Shown here piece after piece: positions 33,352-44,169 of a DNA stretch of 44,681 nucleotides (within the stretch, counting starts at the first letter, position 1; the number at the start of each line of letters is the position of its first letter). The notes under the pieces are model-generated. The model did not search any database. It was given only the letters and a program-made list of their open reading frames with translations, and was not told the DNA's origin. Source of the stretch: Zopfochytrium polystomum (Eukaryota; Chytridiomycota; Chytridiomycetes; Chytridiales; Chytridiaceae); NCBI GenBank assembly GCA_025765615.1, contig JAIVFJ010000414.1, forward strand, positions 1 through 44,681, in the 5' to 3' direction. Made by a program: the position numbers and the translations under genes.

Positions 33352-34871
33352 TCACAGATCCGCCATGTCCGCGTCCTCCCTCCTCCACCGCACCCGCTTT
33401 CCCGCCCGCTCCGCGCACCCGTCGTCGTCGTCATCAACGCCATCCGCCACCACCGCCTCTTCCGCCCCGCCACCGCTTCCCAACCCACCCTCTTCCAGCT
33501 CCCCCGTCGACGACGCAAGAAGCCTCGGCGACGGTGCGCCAGGCGACACCAGGGAGGCCGCCGGCGACGCCGCCGCCGCCGCGTCACCCGTCTCTGCGCC
33601 GCTAAACACGCTCGCAAACTCGGGAATCAGCCCCATCGCGTCGGCCCACCGCCGCTTCGACCCGACCACCAGCGGCAGCGGCGGCAGCTGCAGCGCCGCC
33701 GCCGTCGTCGTTGTCGTCGTCGTTGAATTAGGCATGACCGGACTGCCCCAACCGCCGCCGAGATTCGACGCCGCCGCATCCTTCCCGTTCGAATACTGCT
33801 TCCGCATGCCACCACCGGCCGCCGCCGAGAACCCAGACACCAGCCGCGACGGCAGCCGTCCGCCGCCGCCGCCCTGCGGCTGCAAACTCGCCCTGCGCGA
33901 GTGCGGCGGCGACCGGAACGCGTTCCCGTTAGCCGCCGCCGCCGCCTGCTGCCGATGGTCCGGCCCCAGCCCGAGGCTCCCTAGCGAGTCAAACAGGCTA
34001 CGCGACGAGTACAGCGACGGCGGGAAGATCTTGGTCTCGTGCGGGGTGGTGCAAAGAAGGCGACTGCGGACGCTGCTGCTCGGACGATGCCGCGGGGATC
34101 GGCGCCGAAAACGTGAACTCCGTCGTCGAAGGAATCATATCACCCATGTCCGCCGCTGCTGCCGCCGCCGCAGCCGCCGACGGCTCCGACGCCATCGCTG
34201 CACTTGCACTTCCGCCGCTGTTCCCGCCATCCACTGGCATCCCTCCCGCCGCCGCCGCCGCAAGGTCCTCCGGTTGTGCGCCCAAACCCACCCACACCGT
34301 CCACCTCTGGATCCGCGGTCCCGCCACTTCCTTCTCGCCGCACCTCGCGCAAGCTGGCCACCGTGCCGCGCAGCAGCGCCAGAAAGTCGACCGTCGCGGC
34401 GGACGTCGAGAGCAGATTCGCCTGCTTGACGCGCAGGAAGCCGTGCAGGTCGGTCAGGGAGATGGTCATTGCGTCGGGGAGGTGCGGCGGGGTGGGGGGA
34501 GGCGGTTGCGTGGGTGCGCCAGTGGCGGTGGGGGAGGGTGTCAAGGGGGAGAGGGAGAGGGATTGGAAGCGGGCGGAGGGGCGGGCTCGGCAGGAGGGTG
34601 CCGGCGGCGGCGTGGAGTCGGCGGAGGCGGTTGTGGCGGCGGCGGCGGTGACGGCGAGGAACTGGACGAGATCCTCGATGCACTGGACGTAGCCTTCTTC
34701 GAACGCCCGGGATCGGTGGCTCTGGGCTTCTTTGAACAGCTGGGTGACGGCCAGGGCGGCCGCCTTGAAGTTTGCCGTGAGCGGATCGCCGCTGGGTGCG
34801 GCGTTCGCAGGAATGCCGCTGCTTGTGCCAGCCGATGAGGCTGCTCCGCCGCCGCTGACTCGCAGATCCAT
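33352..34871 (-). CDS. HAPSTR1 (C16orf72/UPF0472)-like protein, frame breaks
   Basis: The N terminus carries FKAAALAVTQLFKEAQSHRS followed by RAFEEGYVQCIEDLVQFL, which resembles the core helix of HAPSTR1 (a HUWE1 partner in stress responses) in pattern and spacing. Next come Pro/Ser-rich spacers, SLTDLHGFLRVKQANLLSTS with TVDFLALLRGTV, and several Gly/Ala/Ser-rich runs. The C-terminal frame (33352-33885) has VGSKRRWADAMGLIPEFA and ends basic/acidic with GKRVRWRREDADMADL. At least two frame changes (about 34,300 and 34,050) separate the parts, in repeats and homopolymers. Family assignment rests on one helix only and may be wrong. Confidence 0.45.
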
Positions 34872-35034
34872 CGCCAATCCGATCTGGGGGGGGGGGGGGG
34901 GGAGAGTTGAAGGCTGCAAAAGTATGCAAGCTGCTGAGGTTCCAAGCCGGCGATCGCCCTGAAGCGTGAAGCGAAGTGTAATCTGAAAGAGTGTGGATCT
35001 ATCGGCCACTGATCTATGGACTTCTTTTCGTTTC

Positions 35035-35065
<31 letters not shown>

Positions 35066-35348
35066 GGAATTTTCCAGCCTATCAAAAACAAACTTGTCAC
35101 GCAACGGCCAAGTCTCCACTGCATTTTTTGATTGGTCGCCGTTGACTTGTCGGGGCGGCCCAGCAAGCATGGTGAAAAGCATGCGAAGCTCCAGCGGAAG
35201 AAAAAACGCACAGAACGCTCCGTACCATTTTGGTTCAAGTGGAATCGGCGTAGGCAAAGAGAAAATGAGGCGTACACTGGGCCAAACTGTGTTTCCAATA
35301 CTGCTCAAAACAAGGAAGAGGGAAACCCTGAAGTCCACCAGCCATTAT

Positions 35349-37098
35349 TCACAAAAAGTCCTCGGCGACAGACGTCAGGGCGTTCAGCAGGGTCGGGTCA
35401 AAAGTGAGGGGGTCCGCGTCCGGCGGGAGAACTGACGAGTCGACGACAACCGGCGCCGCCGTCGCGGGAGCTCCTCTTGCCGATGTGGAAGTCGCGCTGG
35501 CGCTGGCGGTAGTGGCGGTGGCAGTGGGTGGTCGTGGTGGTTGTGGTGGTCCGAGTGGTGACCGTGGAAGCGGAGCTGACCACAGACTTGACGGGTGCTT
35601 CGGCTTGCGTGCGGCTGATTTCCGATAGGATTTGGAAGAGGGTTAGATCAGCTTGAGGAACGTCGTGTGGTTCAACGTTGCAAAACTCACCCAGAGCCTT
35701 CATCCCTCCGCTGTTCCTTTCCCAGAGCCTTCACCGCCGGCGGCGGAGGGGCGGTGTCTTCCGGCTCAGACAACCCCGAAAAAACGGCCGCCATGGCCGC
35801 AGCGTCCGACGCCGCCGCTCTGGACCGCTTGAAGCCCGTCGACGGAAAGCTGCTGGAACCAGCGGCAGCACTGCTCGATAAGGTTGCCGCTGTGCCAGCC
35901 GCCGCCGTTTGGCCGAGGGCAACCGCAGGCGGCAGCGGCAGCTTTGGCGGTGGCGGCGCCGCCAGCGCCACCACGGACCCGGTGTCGCCGTCCGCTGTTA
36001 CAAAAGAGCTTGTGGACGTCGCGGACGACGAGAGGCGCGAGACTGATGCGATGGCCTGGGAGCCTTCGACGGCCGGGATGCTAAGAGGTGCGATGCCGGC
36101 TGCGGAGGCGCGGCGTGGCTTGGGCGGCGGTGCGGCGGCGGGCGCGGCGTTCAAGTCGATGAGGGGTTCTGGTGGCGGGGTGACGGGCACCTGCGCCCGC
36201 TCGTACGCCTCCTCTTCCTCTCTGCGGACCTTTTCGTCGATAACCTGATAGACGGATTGAGCGTTCGTCAGATCCACACGACGATTCCGCAACCAGGCCT
36301 GGGGAACCAAATACCAACCTTGCCCGTCAGCCGCCGCACCTCCTCCGCCGTCAGCGGCCTCGCCGACCTCCCCTCATCGATCCCCAAAAACGAATCGTCG
36401 TCATCGTCGTCGTCAAACCCGTACCCCATCCCGCCGCCAGCCGTCTCAAAGCTCGGCACCCCCGTGGTACAGCGGTCCCCCCCCTCCTCCTCTCCTCAGC
36501 GGTCCCCCGCCTCCTAACCCCGCTGCGCCTCCTCCTCCCGCGGCCGGCCGGTGCGGATCCAGAAGAGTGCTCGAGGCCCCCGCCGCCGCGCCCGCGTGGC
36601 CGTCGCGCCGGAAGAGCGTCGCCATCCGCGACCAAAAGTCCGGCACGGAGAAGTTGGGGCCGGTCACGCTCCGCGGCGATGCGAAGGGGTCGATGCCGCC
36701 GGGCTGGCCGTTCAAGAGGTTCTCGAACTGAAGGGTGGGGGGGCCGGGGGTGGAAGAAAGGGAGATTGGGGATGCGGGGGTTTAAGATGAAACCGGTGCT
36801 TAGATCGCGTGATCTCTATACCGACTTGCACAAGGGTGGTATTGGCGGGGAGGCGGGCTTTGATGCCCCACTGGGCGATCTGGCAAGATCGATCCGATCC
36901 CAATCGTGCCTTACCTCAAGATCGTCAATCTCGTCGTAGTCGAAGGTGGGGACAGGAACCCTGCGGCTGTTTGCGACGCTGGCGGGCCACAGCCAGCGAG
37001 TGCGGCTGGGCACGCCCCTTCCTCGCCACAGCAGGCTCCAAACACGACTGCATTCTCGCAATGTGGCGGCTCGGGTTGTGGTTCAAGAAATCCTTCAT
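35349..37098 (-). CDS. Unrecognised acidic, Pro/Ala-rich protein, several exons
   Basis: A coherent minus-strand exon series. The first recognised exon begins MKDFLNHNPSRHIAR and, after a frame change, RTRWLWPASVANSRRVPVP and TFDYDEIDDLE (donor GTAAGG near 36911). The next exon starts at 36727 (FENLLNGQPGGIDPFASP, FSVPDFWSRMATLF) and, after a Gly-rich frame break, continues YGFDDDDDDDSFLGIDEG and PLTAEEVRRLTGK. Later exons have VIDEKVRREEEEAYERAQ, LTLFQILSEISRTQAEAPVK and an end PLTFDPTLLNALTSVAEDFL. I do not recognise a domain. Acidic patches and a charged helix suggest an adaptor or nuclear protein, which is a guess. An upstream exon overlapping the 3' end of VPS37 is possible. Confidence 0.55.
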
Positions 37099-37266
37099 GA
37101 ACTGAAGGGAGCACCATCCCCAAAAGCAACCTACTACCCCAAATCTTCCTATCAGTCGATGGATTCTCAAAGGATGAGGATTGAACTTTTTTGATGCTCC
37201 CAACGTCAAACGGCGTAGCGACCCCCTCGCGCGCGACGACACCCTCCCATTCTTTGTATTCAACAA

Positions 37267-38948
37267 TCACTCTAGTATTGACGGATTCCGAGTAGCCCGC
37301 TCCAACCGCAACGCGCGCTGGTGGTACACTTTGCGCGTCTCACGGTAGCTCTTTTGAAAGTCCTCCACCGACGTCTTGCCGTCCAAGAACGACTGCGCTA
37401 TGGACTCGGAAAGCTCGTCGGACTCTGTTGCTCCGGCTCGTATCCGACTTATTAGGTAGTCGGTGCGAATCGCTGTTTTCACGGTTGGGCGAGGGGGGGA
37501 AATGGGAATGAGATATATGCTACTTGGCCGTCGTTTTGCACTCAGTTTCCTCTACCAGCAACTCATCCTGATATGTCCGGGTATTTGCATCGTACTGCCG
37601 TCGTTGCTCTGCTTGCAGTGCCTGCTGCTCTTTCAAAGAGGCACGGGCAGCCTCGATCTGGGTCTCGTACGCAAGGTTTTGTCCTGCTCGGCGAGAAAAC
37701 AAAGATAAGCAAGCCGCCAAAAATAAGCCATCGGCAGCCAACTTTCTCACTTGCAATCTGCTCGTTGCTCGAAATGAGTTCCTGCCGTCGCCGGCGAGGT
37801 TCCTGTACATGTGGTTGACTGAGAAGGAGTTGCTCAAACGCCCGTTCGTCGTTCATAATCTCTTCCAACTCTTCGAGGCTGGGGGTTGCAAGCGAGTAGT
37901 CAGAGGTGGCGCAGTGAGAATCACTACCCCGATAAAAGACGTTTCGGGATCTTACCTCAGCTTGTCCAAGCCGTAGGGATCTGAGGAGTACCCGCTCTGC
38001 TGGGGTGGCGGTGCTGCGTTCTGCGAGCTGAAACTTGGTTGGCTGGCCTGGCCCATCCTCGAAAGATTTGGGTTCGGCGCATAAGTAGGCGGGATGGATG
38101 GATACCTGCGGTCGTTCAGTCAGCCCCTGCCGTCAGCCGTCACGTAGTCTAACACTGGACATCAATATTCTTACCCAGCCTGCGAGCCCGCGCCATCCGC
38201 TTGTGGAATCGGCCCACCCCTCGCCGCGCGCACCGGATTCCGCTCGACCAGCTCCCTCACGACCTCCGCCACGACCCTCGCCAGCGACGTCTGCGGCGAC
38301 CAGCCAGTAGCGGTCAACCGCTCGTGGCCTGTGATGAGCCCGGACGCGCCGATCCACGGGTGCGTGACGGCGCGGGCAGGGACGATGCTGACGACGGGGG
38401 CTAGCTCGGGGAAGCTGGCGCCCAGGCGGATCTGGAGGGCCAGCCGCGGGAGCGGGGAGGAGGCGGCGGCGGCGGCGGAGGGGATCGGGAGGTTCGAGTT
38501 CGAAGAGGGCGTCGCGCTCGAGCTCGCGGACGGGCGGGAGGGTTGGGGTTGGGGCGAGGAGGGTGGCGATCTGCTTCTTGCGGCTTTGCAGTCGTGAAGA
38601 TGGGGCTGAGTTAGATTGCACCGGAAGGGATACCCACCAACGGGAGGGTCGGGGTTGGGTGGCCTGGATACTCACAGCTCTTGGATCGCGGAAGAGCCGC
38701 CCGATGGTCCTTGTGCTGATGGCGATGTGGGGGACAGCCATCGAGTAGAGGGACGATGAGGCCGTTGCCGCCATCGCGGATGTCGTTGTCGCGGTCTGGA
38801 CCCCCAAACCAAGCGCCGCAAACATCGTGGAAAGAAAGAAAGAAAATGCCTTGAGCCTCGGTCTAACTACCCCTGCCTTCTTTGTTCGAAGATAACCCAG
38901 AAGTTGTTGACACTCATTGGTCGGAACTAAGCCTCTCTTTGCTGCCAT
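37267..38948 (-). CDS. VPS37: ESCRT-I subunit VPS37 with N-terminal UEV-like domain
   Basis: ESCRT-I sorts ubiquitinated membrane proteins into multivesicular bodies; VPS37 forms its stalk with VPS23 and VPS28. Four or more exons. N-terminal part: RKKQIATLLAPTPTLPPVRE, then a UEV/RWD-like fold (LPRLALQIRLGASFPELAPV, VTHPWIGASGLITGHERL, SPQTSLARVVAEVVREL), as in human VPS37A. The C-terminal Mod(r) coiled coil contains EEIMNDERAFEQLLL, then NLAYETQIEAARASLKEQQA and finally SFLDGKTSVEDFQKSYRETR with VYHQRALRLERA, stop at 37267. A one-base break near 38,495 separates VRELERDALFELE from the UEV strand. Start uncertain: 38948 opens the frame, while 38825 (MFAALGLGVQ) is also plausible. Confidence 0.85.
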
Positions 38949-39032
38949 TGAATCAGCTGCTCAAATTGAAGTAACAACAATCTGGAGCAGTAGCGATGAT
39001 ATAGCATTTATGCCCGTAGGATCGTGCGGGAG

Positions 39033-40100
39033 TCAGACTTTTCGTGCAGAAGCAGGATCACCTTCAACCCTCCCACTCACGGCGCCGCCGCCCCCGCCCC
39101 AACCCCCGCCCCCACCCCTGCCCCCGCCGCCTCCAAACGGCCGCATCTCAAGTTCCGGCGCGAGCGCGGGCGCCGCGCCCTTGTGGAACGCGCCGACCCA
39201 CGCCTGCCCGCCGGCGTCCACGAATCGGCCCGTCCCCGCCGCGAGTCGGTTCCCGTCCCACGCGTCGCCCGACAGCGACGACCCGTCCGGCCACGTGTAC
39301 GTCCCGGCGCCAGAGAACCGGTTGTCGTGGAAGTTGCCGTCGTAGGTGGCCCCGCTGGCGAAGGTGAGGCGGCCTTGTTGGTGGGGAGAAGAGGGGGAGA
39401 TGTGGTGAATTGGCCCGGTAGCAAAGGTCGTCGGACGGGGGAAATACCGGTGACGGTGCTGCAGAGGCACTGAAGCGATTACTCACCTCGCCCGGCCATC
39501 TTGTCCATATCCCACATCCCCTCGTACGTCGACTCTTCACACGAGTACCGGCCCATCCCGTGGCGCATAATGACGACGTCGCTGCCTGCTGTCGGCGCCC
39601 CAGCAGCCGGTGCGCTGGCGCCGCCCTGTGTTGTTGCGGCCGTGGTGGTGCACCCGCGACGGCTGCTGGAGACGGCGTGGTTGCGACCGCGGACGCCTCG
39701 ACTTCCTTGTAGCCACCCTCTGAAGCGGTAGTCGATGTTGGGGGGGGAGGGGTCTGTTAGAAAAGTGGCGGAATCGTGAGGTTCGAACCAAAGTCGAGTC
39801 GTTACCGTAACGAGATCCGTCCGGGAAAATGAAGATGCCAGTCTTGATGGCTGGCTGGGCTAAGAATGAAAATGGAGATGTAATGGTCGTTATTTTGCCA
39901 TTCCCGACGATCCGGGGCGGGGGTATGATAATCCATCTTGACGAACTGCAAAATTGGTCCTCACAGTGTCGGCCTGCCTCCGGCGGCAGCCCGTTCGCTC
40001 CTGCGCCGGCAGCACCAGCTCCGCCCTTTCGAGCCTCTGGGCTCTTTGCGTTGCCGCGTTTGTTGCTGGCGTTCCCGTTGCCGTCGTGTTTGTCGGGCAT
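39033..40100 (-). CDS. MORN-repeat protein, four exons
   Basis: Exons 39965-40100, 39806-39850, 39487-39753 and 39033-39373 give 262 residues in one frame. MORN repeats: TGIFIFPDGSRY; HGMGRYSCEESTYEGMWDMD; KMAGRGRLTFASGATYDGNF; FSGAGTYTWPDGSSLSGD; then a degenerate AGTGRFVDAGGQAWVGAFHK. MORN hairpins bind lipid or act as scaffolds and are common in flagellar and membrane-contact proteins. The N terminus is Gly/Ala-rich and the C terminus poly-Gly. A run of eight C near 39745 may be mis-sized: a one-base change would give EGGYKEVEASAVATTPSPAA for the linker instead. The start lies 264 bp from the divergent fucosyltransferase ATG, so they may share a promoter. Confidence 0.8.
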
Positions 40101-40363
40101 ATCTGAAGACTTCAAACAACTTTTTTTTCTTTTGGCCGCTGCACTAACCGTGAACGTCCATTTACGAGGTAGCGCCGACAAAAGAGGAATTGACTTCGCG
40201 TAGTAGCAGCATTTCGTGAGAATTCGCCGCATTGTGTGAGTTGGATGTTTCAAAGTGTTAGATTACACTAGCAGAACAGTGTTCATTCACTGTGACCAAA
40301 CAAGAGGTGTGGGTGACTAAAAGACAATTCAAAGCAACGCCAAGGACCGCAAACAACAAAAAA

Positions 40364-41738
40364 ATGCGCGGCGGCCAGGAGAAAACTCTACCTCTTCCAG
40401 CCCAGGCGGCATCGACTCTGCGCCGATGGTACCGCAAATCGCTCCCGAACGAGCTCCGTCCCCGGATGCCACCAGCCCAGACCGTGCGGTGGTTGGCGGC
40501 CTTCTTCATCCTCGCGCTCCTCGTCGCCGCCGACCTTCGGATCAAAGCGCTGATTGCAGACGGGGGGCGCCGCTCGCCCCAATCGGACTTTGACGCCCCC
40601 TCGAGCTCCCTCGCAAGCGTGGCGGCGGTAAACGACTCCAATCGTCTGGATCCGCGTGGCCGCGCCGCTCGCGCACTACTACGCGGGCGTCTTCCAGCAC
40701 CCGTACTACCTGCTCTACCTGACCCGACGATGTGCCAGCCCGTGCTCGTACATTAGCACCGACATCAAGGGGAACCGCAGTTTCACACAGCTGCAAGGCG
40801 AGCACGTGTGGCTCGCGGAGGAGGCGGTCGACGCGCTGGCGCGGCGGGCGGACGCCGTGCTGGTCGATGAGGGGATGGCGGACGTGGCGGTGACGAATCC
40901 GGGGCAAGTCAAAGTGGTGCTCGCAGCCCCGGTGCCGCCGACGGTCTACGACCACAAAAATATGTCCGAGCTGATGGACGCAGGGAAGCGATTCCCGCTC
41001 AAGTACGGACTCCGCGTTCCGGACGCGGCGCGAAAGGCGGGCGACGTGGTCGTTACGGTCGGGCACGGCGCGGACGTTAACGTACGGGTCAACACCATCG
41101 CCAGCGTGTACGGCGACCTCGCCGACTTTCGTGCGCGCGTCCGGGCGGGCGTCGTTGTCGAGGAATCCGTGGGACAAGCGGTATGCGGCGCCCGTCGCGT
41201 TCCTCCCGCCGTGCAGGCACCTCCACCCGGGTGCCGTGCACTACCTTGCGCGGCTGGCGCGCGCGACGGGGATGCACGTGTACGGTGCGGACGCGTGCGA
41301 CGTCGCCGGAGGCGTTGGGAAGAATTACCACCCGCAGAGGGTCACGGAGGCGCAGCGGGCGAAGCTGGCGGCGGCGCATCGGTTCGTGGTGGTGTGGGCT
41401 CCCGCGGTGGCCGGGGAGGAGTTCTTTAGGGCGATGGCGTACGACGCTGTCCCGGTTGTGCTTGGGCCCGATGACGGGGCGGACTGTTTTTTGCCGTACC
41501 CGCGCGGGAACGGGCTGGATGTAAGGGATTATGCGGGGGATCCGGAGGGGCTAGCGAAGAGGTTGAAGGGGGTGGGGCGCGGGGAGTGGGAAAAGATGAT
41601 GGAGTGGCGGTCAGGGGATGCGGGGTGAAGGTGGGAACCAGGTTTGCTGGGTTGTGGGAGTGGAGCGTGCCGAATAGCGTCTGCCGCGTGTGCGAGGCGG
41701 TGGCGGCGACCAAAGTGAAACTTGTGGCGAACAACTAG
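40364..41738 (+). CDS. GT10-type alpha-fucosyltransferase-like type II membrane protein (frame breaks)
   Basis: Golgi-type layout: short basic cytoplasmic tail, one membrane anchor (VRWLAAFFILALLVAADLRI), stem, then a catalytic part. The chosen ATG has AAA at -3; an in-frame ATG at 40292 adds 24 residues. Fragments: VAAPLAHYYAGVFQHPYYLL, LVDEGMADVAVTNPGQVKVV, then RNPWDKRYAAPVAFLPPC with HLHPGAVHYLARLARATGMH. The GT10-like C-terminal lobe reads RFVVVWAPAVAGEEFFRAMA, YDAVPVVLGPDDGADCFLPY and LDVRDYAGDPEGLAKRL, ending WSVPNSVCRVCEAVAA at 41738. Frame changes near 40650, 41165 and 41630 must be bridged; they lie in GC-rich runs and look like indels. The conserved ENS...YVTEK motif of GT10 is only partly matched, so donor specificity is not assured. 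Confidence 0.65.
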
Positions 41739-42345
41739 CTTTTGCTGGATGATGCGCATCACCATCATTTCTCAAATCTCTGATTTCCTCAATTCCTGTG
41801 ACGGCTCGAGCAGAGCACCCGCAATGTGAACTTCTCCACTTGGTTCACCACCAAACCAGGTCTCGCGGAGTTGTGATGGGCGAGTGGGTGATAGTCGCAG
41901 TAGCTGAAGCCACGCTTACAAATGAACTTGGAATTTGAAAGCACGCAACAAAAGCATACTCGCCGATGCAAAAACGCACGCGGCTATTATTCGTCGCTCG
42001 CTCTCGCTCTCTGTTTTCCTTTCTCTCTGGGATGAGCGCCGGAGCTCCGGCCGGAGATGCCCTAATGTCCACTCTCTCTTATTACAGATTCACACACACA
42101 CACTCACATTCTCTCTCTCTCACTCTCGCAATTTCAAAGCCCGCAAGAATAAATCCGTAAACAATAACAAAGCCAAACCCTCCTCCGACGAGACAGACAC
42201 CCGCCACGCAAACCAAACGTATATAAACCGTGGAGCCCGCACTTACCTTTGAGCCTTAACCGCTTCCCACCTACCTACTGCCCATCTACCTACCAACCCT
42301 CAAAACACCTTCCTCTTCCCCCTCGGAAGCCAGAGAAGGAAAACA
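41739..42345 (+). promoter_or_regulatory. Intergenic region with a TATA box for the oxidoreductase gene
   Basis: No gene is seen. TATATAAA at 42220-42227 lies about 120 bp before the ATG at 42346, and CT-rich tracts (42000-42130) precede it, a usual promoter layout in fungi. The exact transcription start cannot be set from sequence. Confidence 0.55.
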
Positions 42346-43661
42346 ATGTCTCTCCCCGCAGCCAACAGAGCCCTCGTCGCGGCAGCCGTCCGCGGCTCCC
42401 AGGACGTCCGCGACTTTCCCCACGACCCGCTCGCCCTCGCCGACAACGAGGTCGCTGTCAAGCTCCACTCGGCCGGCCGTGAGTGCAACAACCCCCCCAA
42501 CTTTGTGCTCACCTCCGATCGCGTTTCTCTTCACTCCCACCCAGTGAACTCCATCGACTACAAGATCCTCAAGTTCGGCATCATCGTGCCCGAGTCCGCC
42601 TACCCGCAGGTCTTTGGCCTCGACGGCGCCGGCGTCGTCGCCGCCGTCGGAAAGGACGTCACGAAGCACAGCGTTGGCGATCGCGTCTTTTTCCAGGGGT
42701 GCCTCGGCGTGCGCAGGTCGTCGGCGTTTCAGGAACACGCCGCGCTGCCGGAGCACTTTGTGTACAAGCTGCCGGAAGGTGTGTCGTTTGATCAGGTGAG
42801 GGATATTTTGCTTATGCCGAAGGCTGTGTGAAGGAGGGGTCAGTGTTCCCTTTATTATTCCACACAGCTGCAGGCTTCGCACCGAGAGTGCCACAACAAT
42901 CCTTAAACCGTGGTCTGTTTTATTCAGGGTGCGACCTTTGGCGTCACAGGCTTCACGGCGGCCGCGGGTCTCTTCAAGATCCTGAAAGCGCCGAAATGGT
43001 GGGCAGGCGAAGCGCCCGTCGACAGCAAGCACCTCCTCGTTTGGGGCGGCGCGTCGGGACTCGGCCGCGCAGGTATAGTTGCCCTCTTCCGCCTGAGCAT
43101 TCCTGCAAACCGGCCTCACTCACTGTGAAAACCCAAACACCCCACCAACAGTCATCCAGCTCGCCTCCCGCGCCGGCTTCACCGTCATCGCGACCGCCAG
43201 CCCCACGCACCACGCCGACCTCCTCTCCGTCGGCGCCGCACACGTCTTCGACTACCGCTCGCCGACCGTCGCCGCCGACATCCGCGCCGTCGCCGGCGAC
43301 GCCTCCAGCACGCCTACGACGCCGTCGGCGTCTCCACCCCGACCGTCTTCAGCCTCCTCTCGTCTAGCCTGCCTGCAAAAATCTGCCTCGCCGTCAACGA
43401 GCCGGACAAGCTGGACGCTGCGATCCCGACCGGAAGGACTTTCCGAATAGGACGTACGAGCGCGTGTTTGGATCGTCGTGGGCGAACCAGCCGTTGGCGG
43501 AGGAGTTTTGGGGTGCGTTTGTCGAGTTGCTGCAAAATGGCGAGTTCAAGCCGCAGGAGGCCAAAGTCGTCGGCGGACTGGACAAGGTCGTCGAGGCGCA
43601 GCAGGACATGATGGCAGGGAAGGTGTCCAACTTCAAGTTTGTCGTCCGCGTGCAGGAGTAA
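42346..43661 (+). CDS. Medium-chain dehydrogenase/reductase, zinc-type alcohol dehydrogenase or quinone oxidoreductase (cipB/toxD-like)
   Basis: NAD(P)H-dependent oxidoreductase of the MDR superfamily. Exons 42346-42478, 42545-42795, 42928-43072 and 43152-43661, junctions in phase. GroES-like part: NRALVAAAVRGSQDVRDFPH, LNSIDYKILKFGIIVPESAY, FGLDGAGVVAAVGKDVTKHS, VGDRVFFQG. Rossmann part: ATFGVTGFTAAAGL, HLLVWGGASGLGRAGVIQLA, FTVIATASPTHHADLLSVGA and HVFDYRS. The last exon has two frame changes (near 43305 and 43435) between AYDAVGVSTPTVFSLLSS, TYERVFGSSWANQPLAEEF and the end VSNFKFVVRVQE at 43661. The usual zinc-ligand Cys residues are not evident, which favours the zinc-free enoyl/quinone reductase branch. 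The intron between 42796 and 42927 is longer than the others. Confidence 0.85.
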
Positions 43662-44169
43662 TTTGGGCTTTATTGTTCGGTGTGGCCTGTTGGGCTATTC
43701 TCTCTTTTTCCTTCACTTAATATATAAGCCAACGCCAATCCCGGTTTTGGTGAGTTAAACAAAGCAAGTTCTTGTCACTATCAATATCATGAGTATGATA
43801 AACAGAGTATCGCCAAAGAGCGGGAGAACGCCGCATCCAATCTGGGACAAGAGCGTGCTTGTGCGTAGAATAATTTCTGCCCGTTGGCCAGAAATGGGGC
43901 CGAATCGTGAAGCCGGCGGGATTGGGACTTTCGGCTGGCTTCGCCCGTTGCATTGCACTTTCGTGGACACGATATTTAAAATGGAAAAAAAAGAAGAGAA
44001 TGTAATTATAGTTTCTCCAAGTTTTCCTGTCACGTGTCCATGTATGTACATGACTGCTCAGAAGGCCGGCTGCGAAAGAAGTGCGGCGGCGCCGGCCACC
44101 GCTGCCCCATACATTCGTACTCGCAGCGGCCCCCGCCGCCACCGTCAGCAGTCCCACGGTTAAGAAGCG

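Noticed and set aside
39777..39795. GGTTCGAACC resembling a tRNA T-loop
   Set aside because: It lies in an intron of the MORN gene and no acceptor, D or anticodon arms can be drawn around it.
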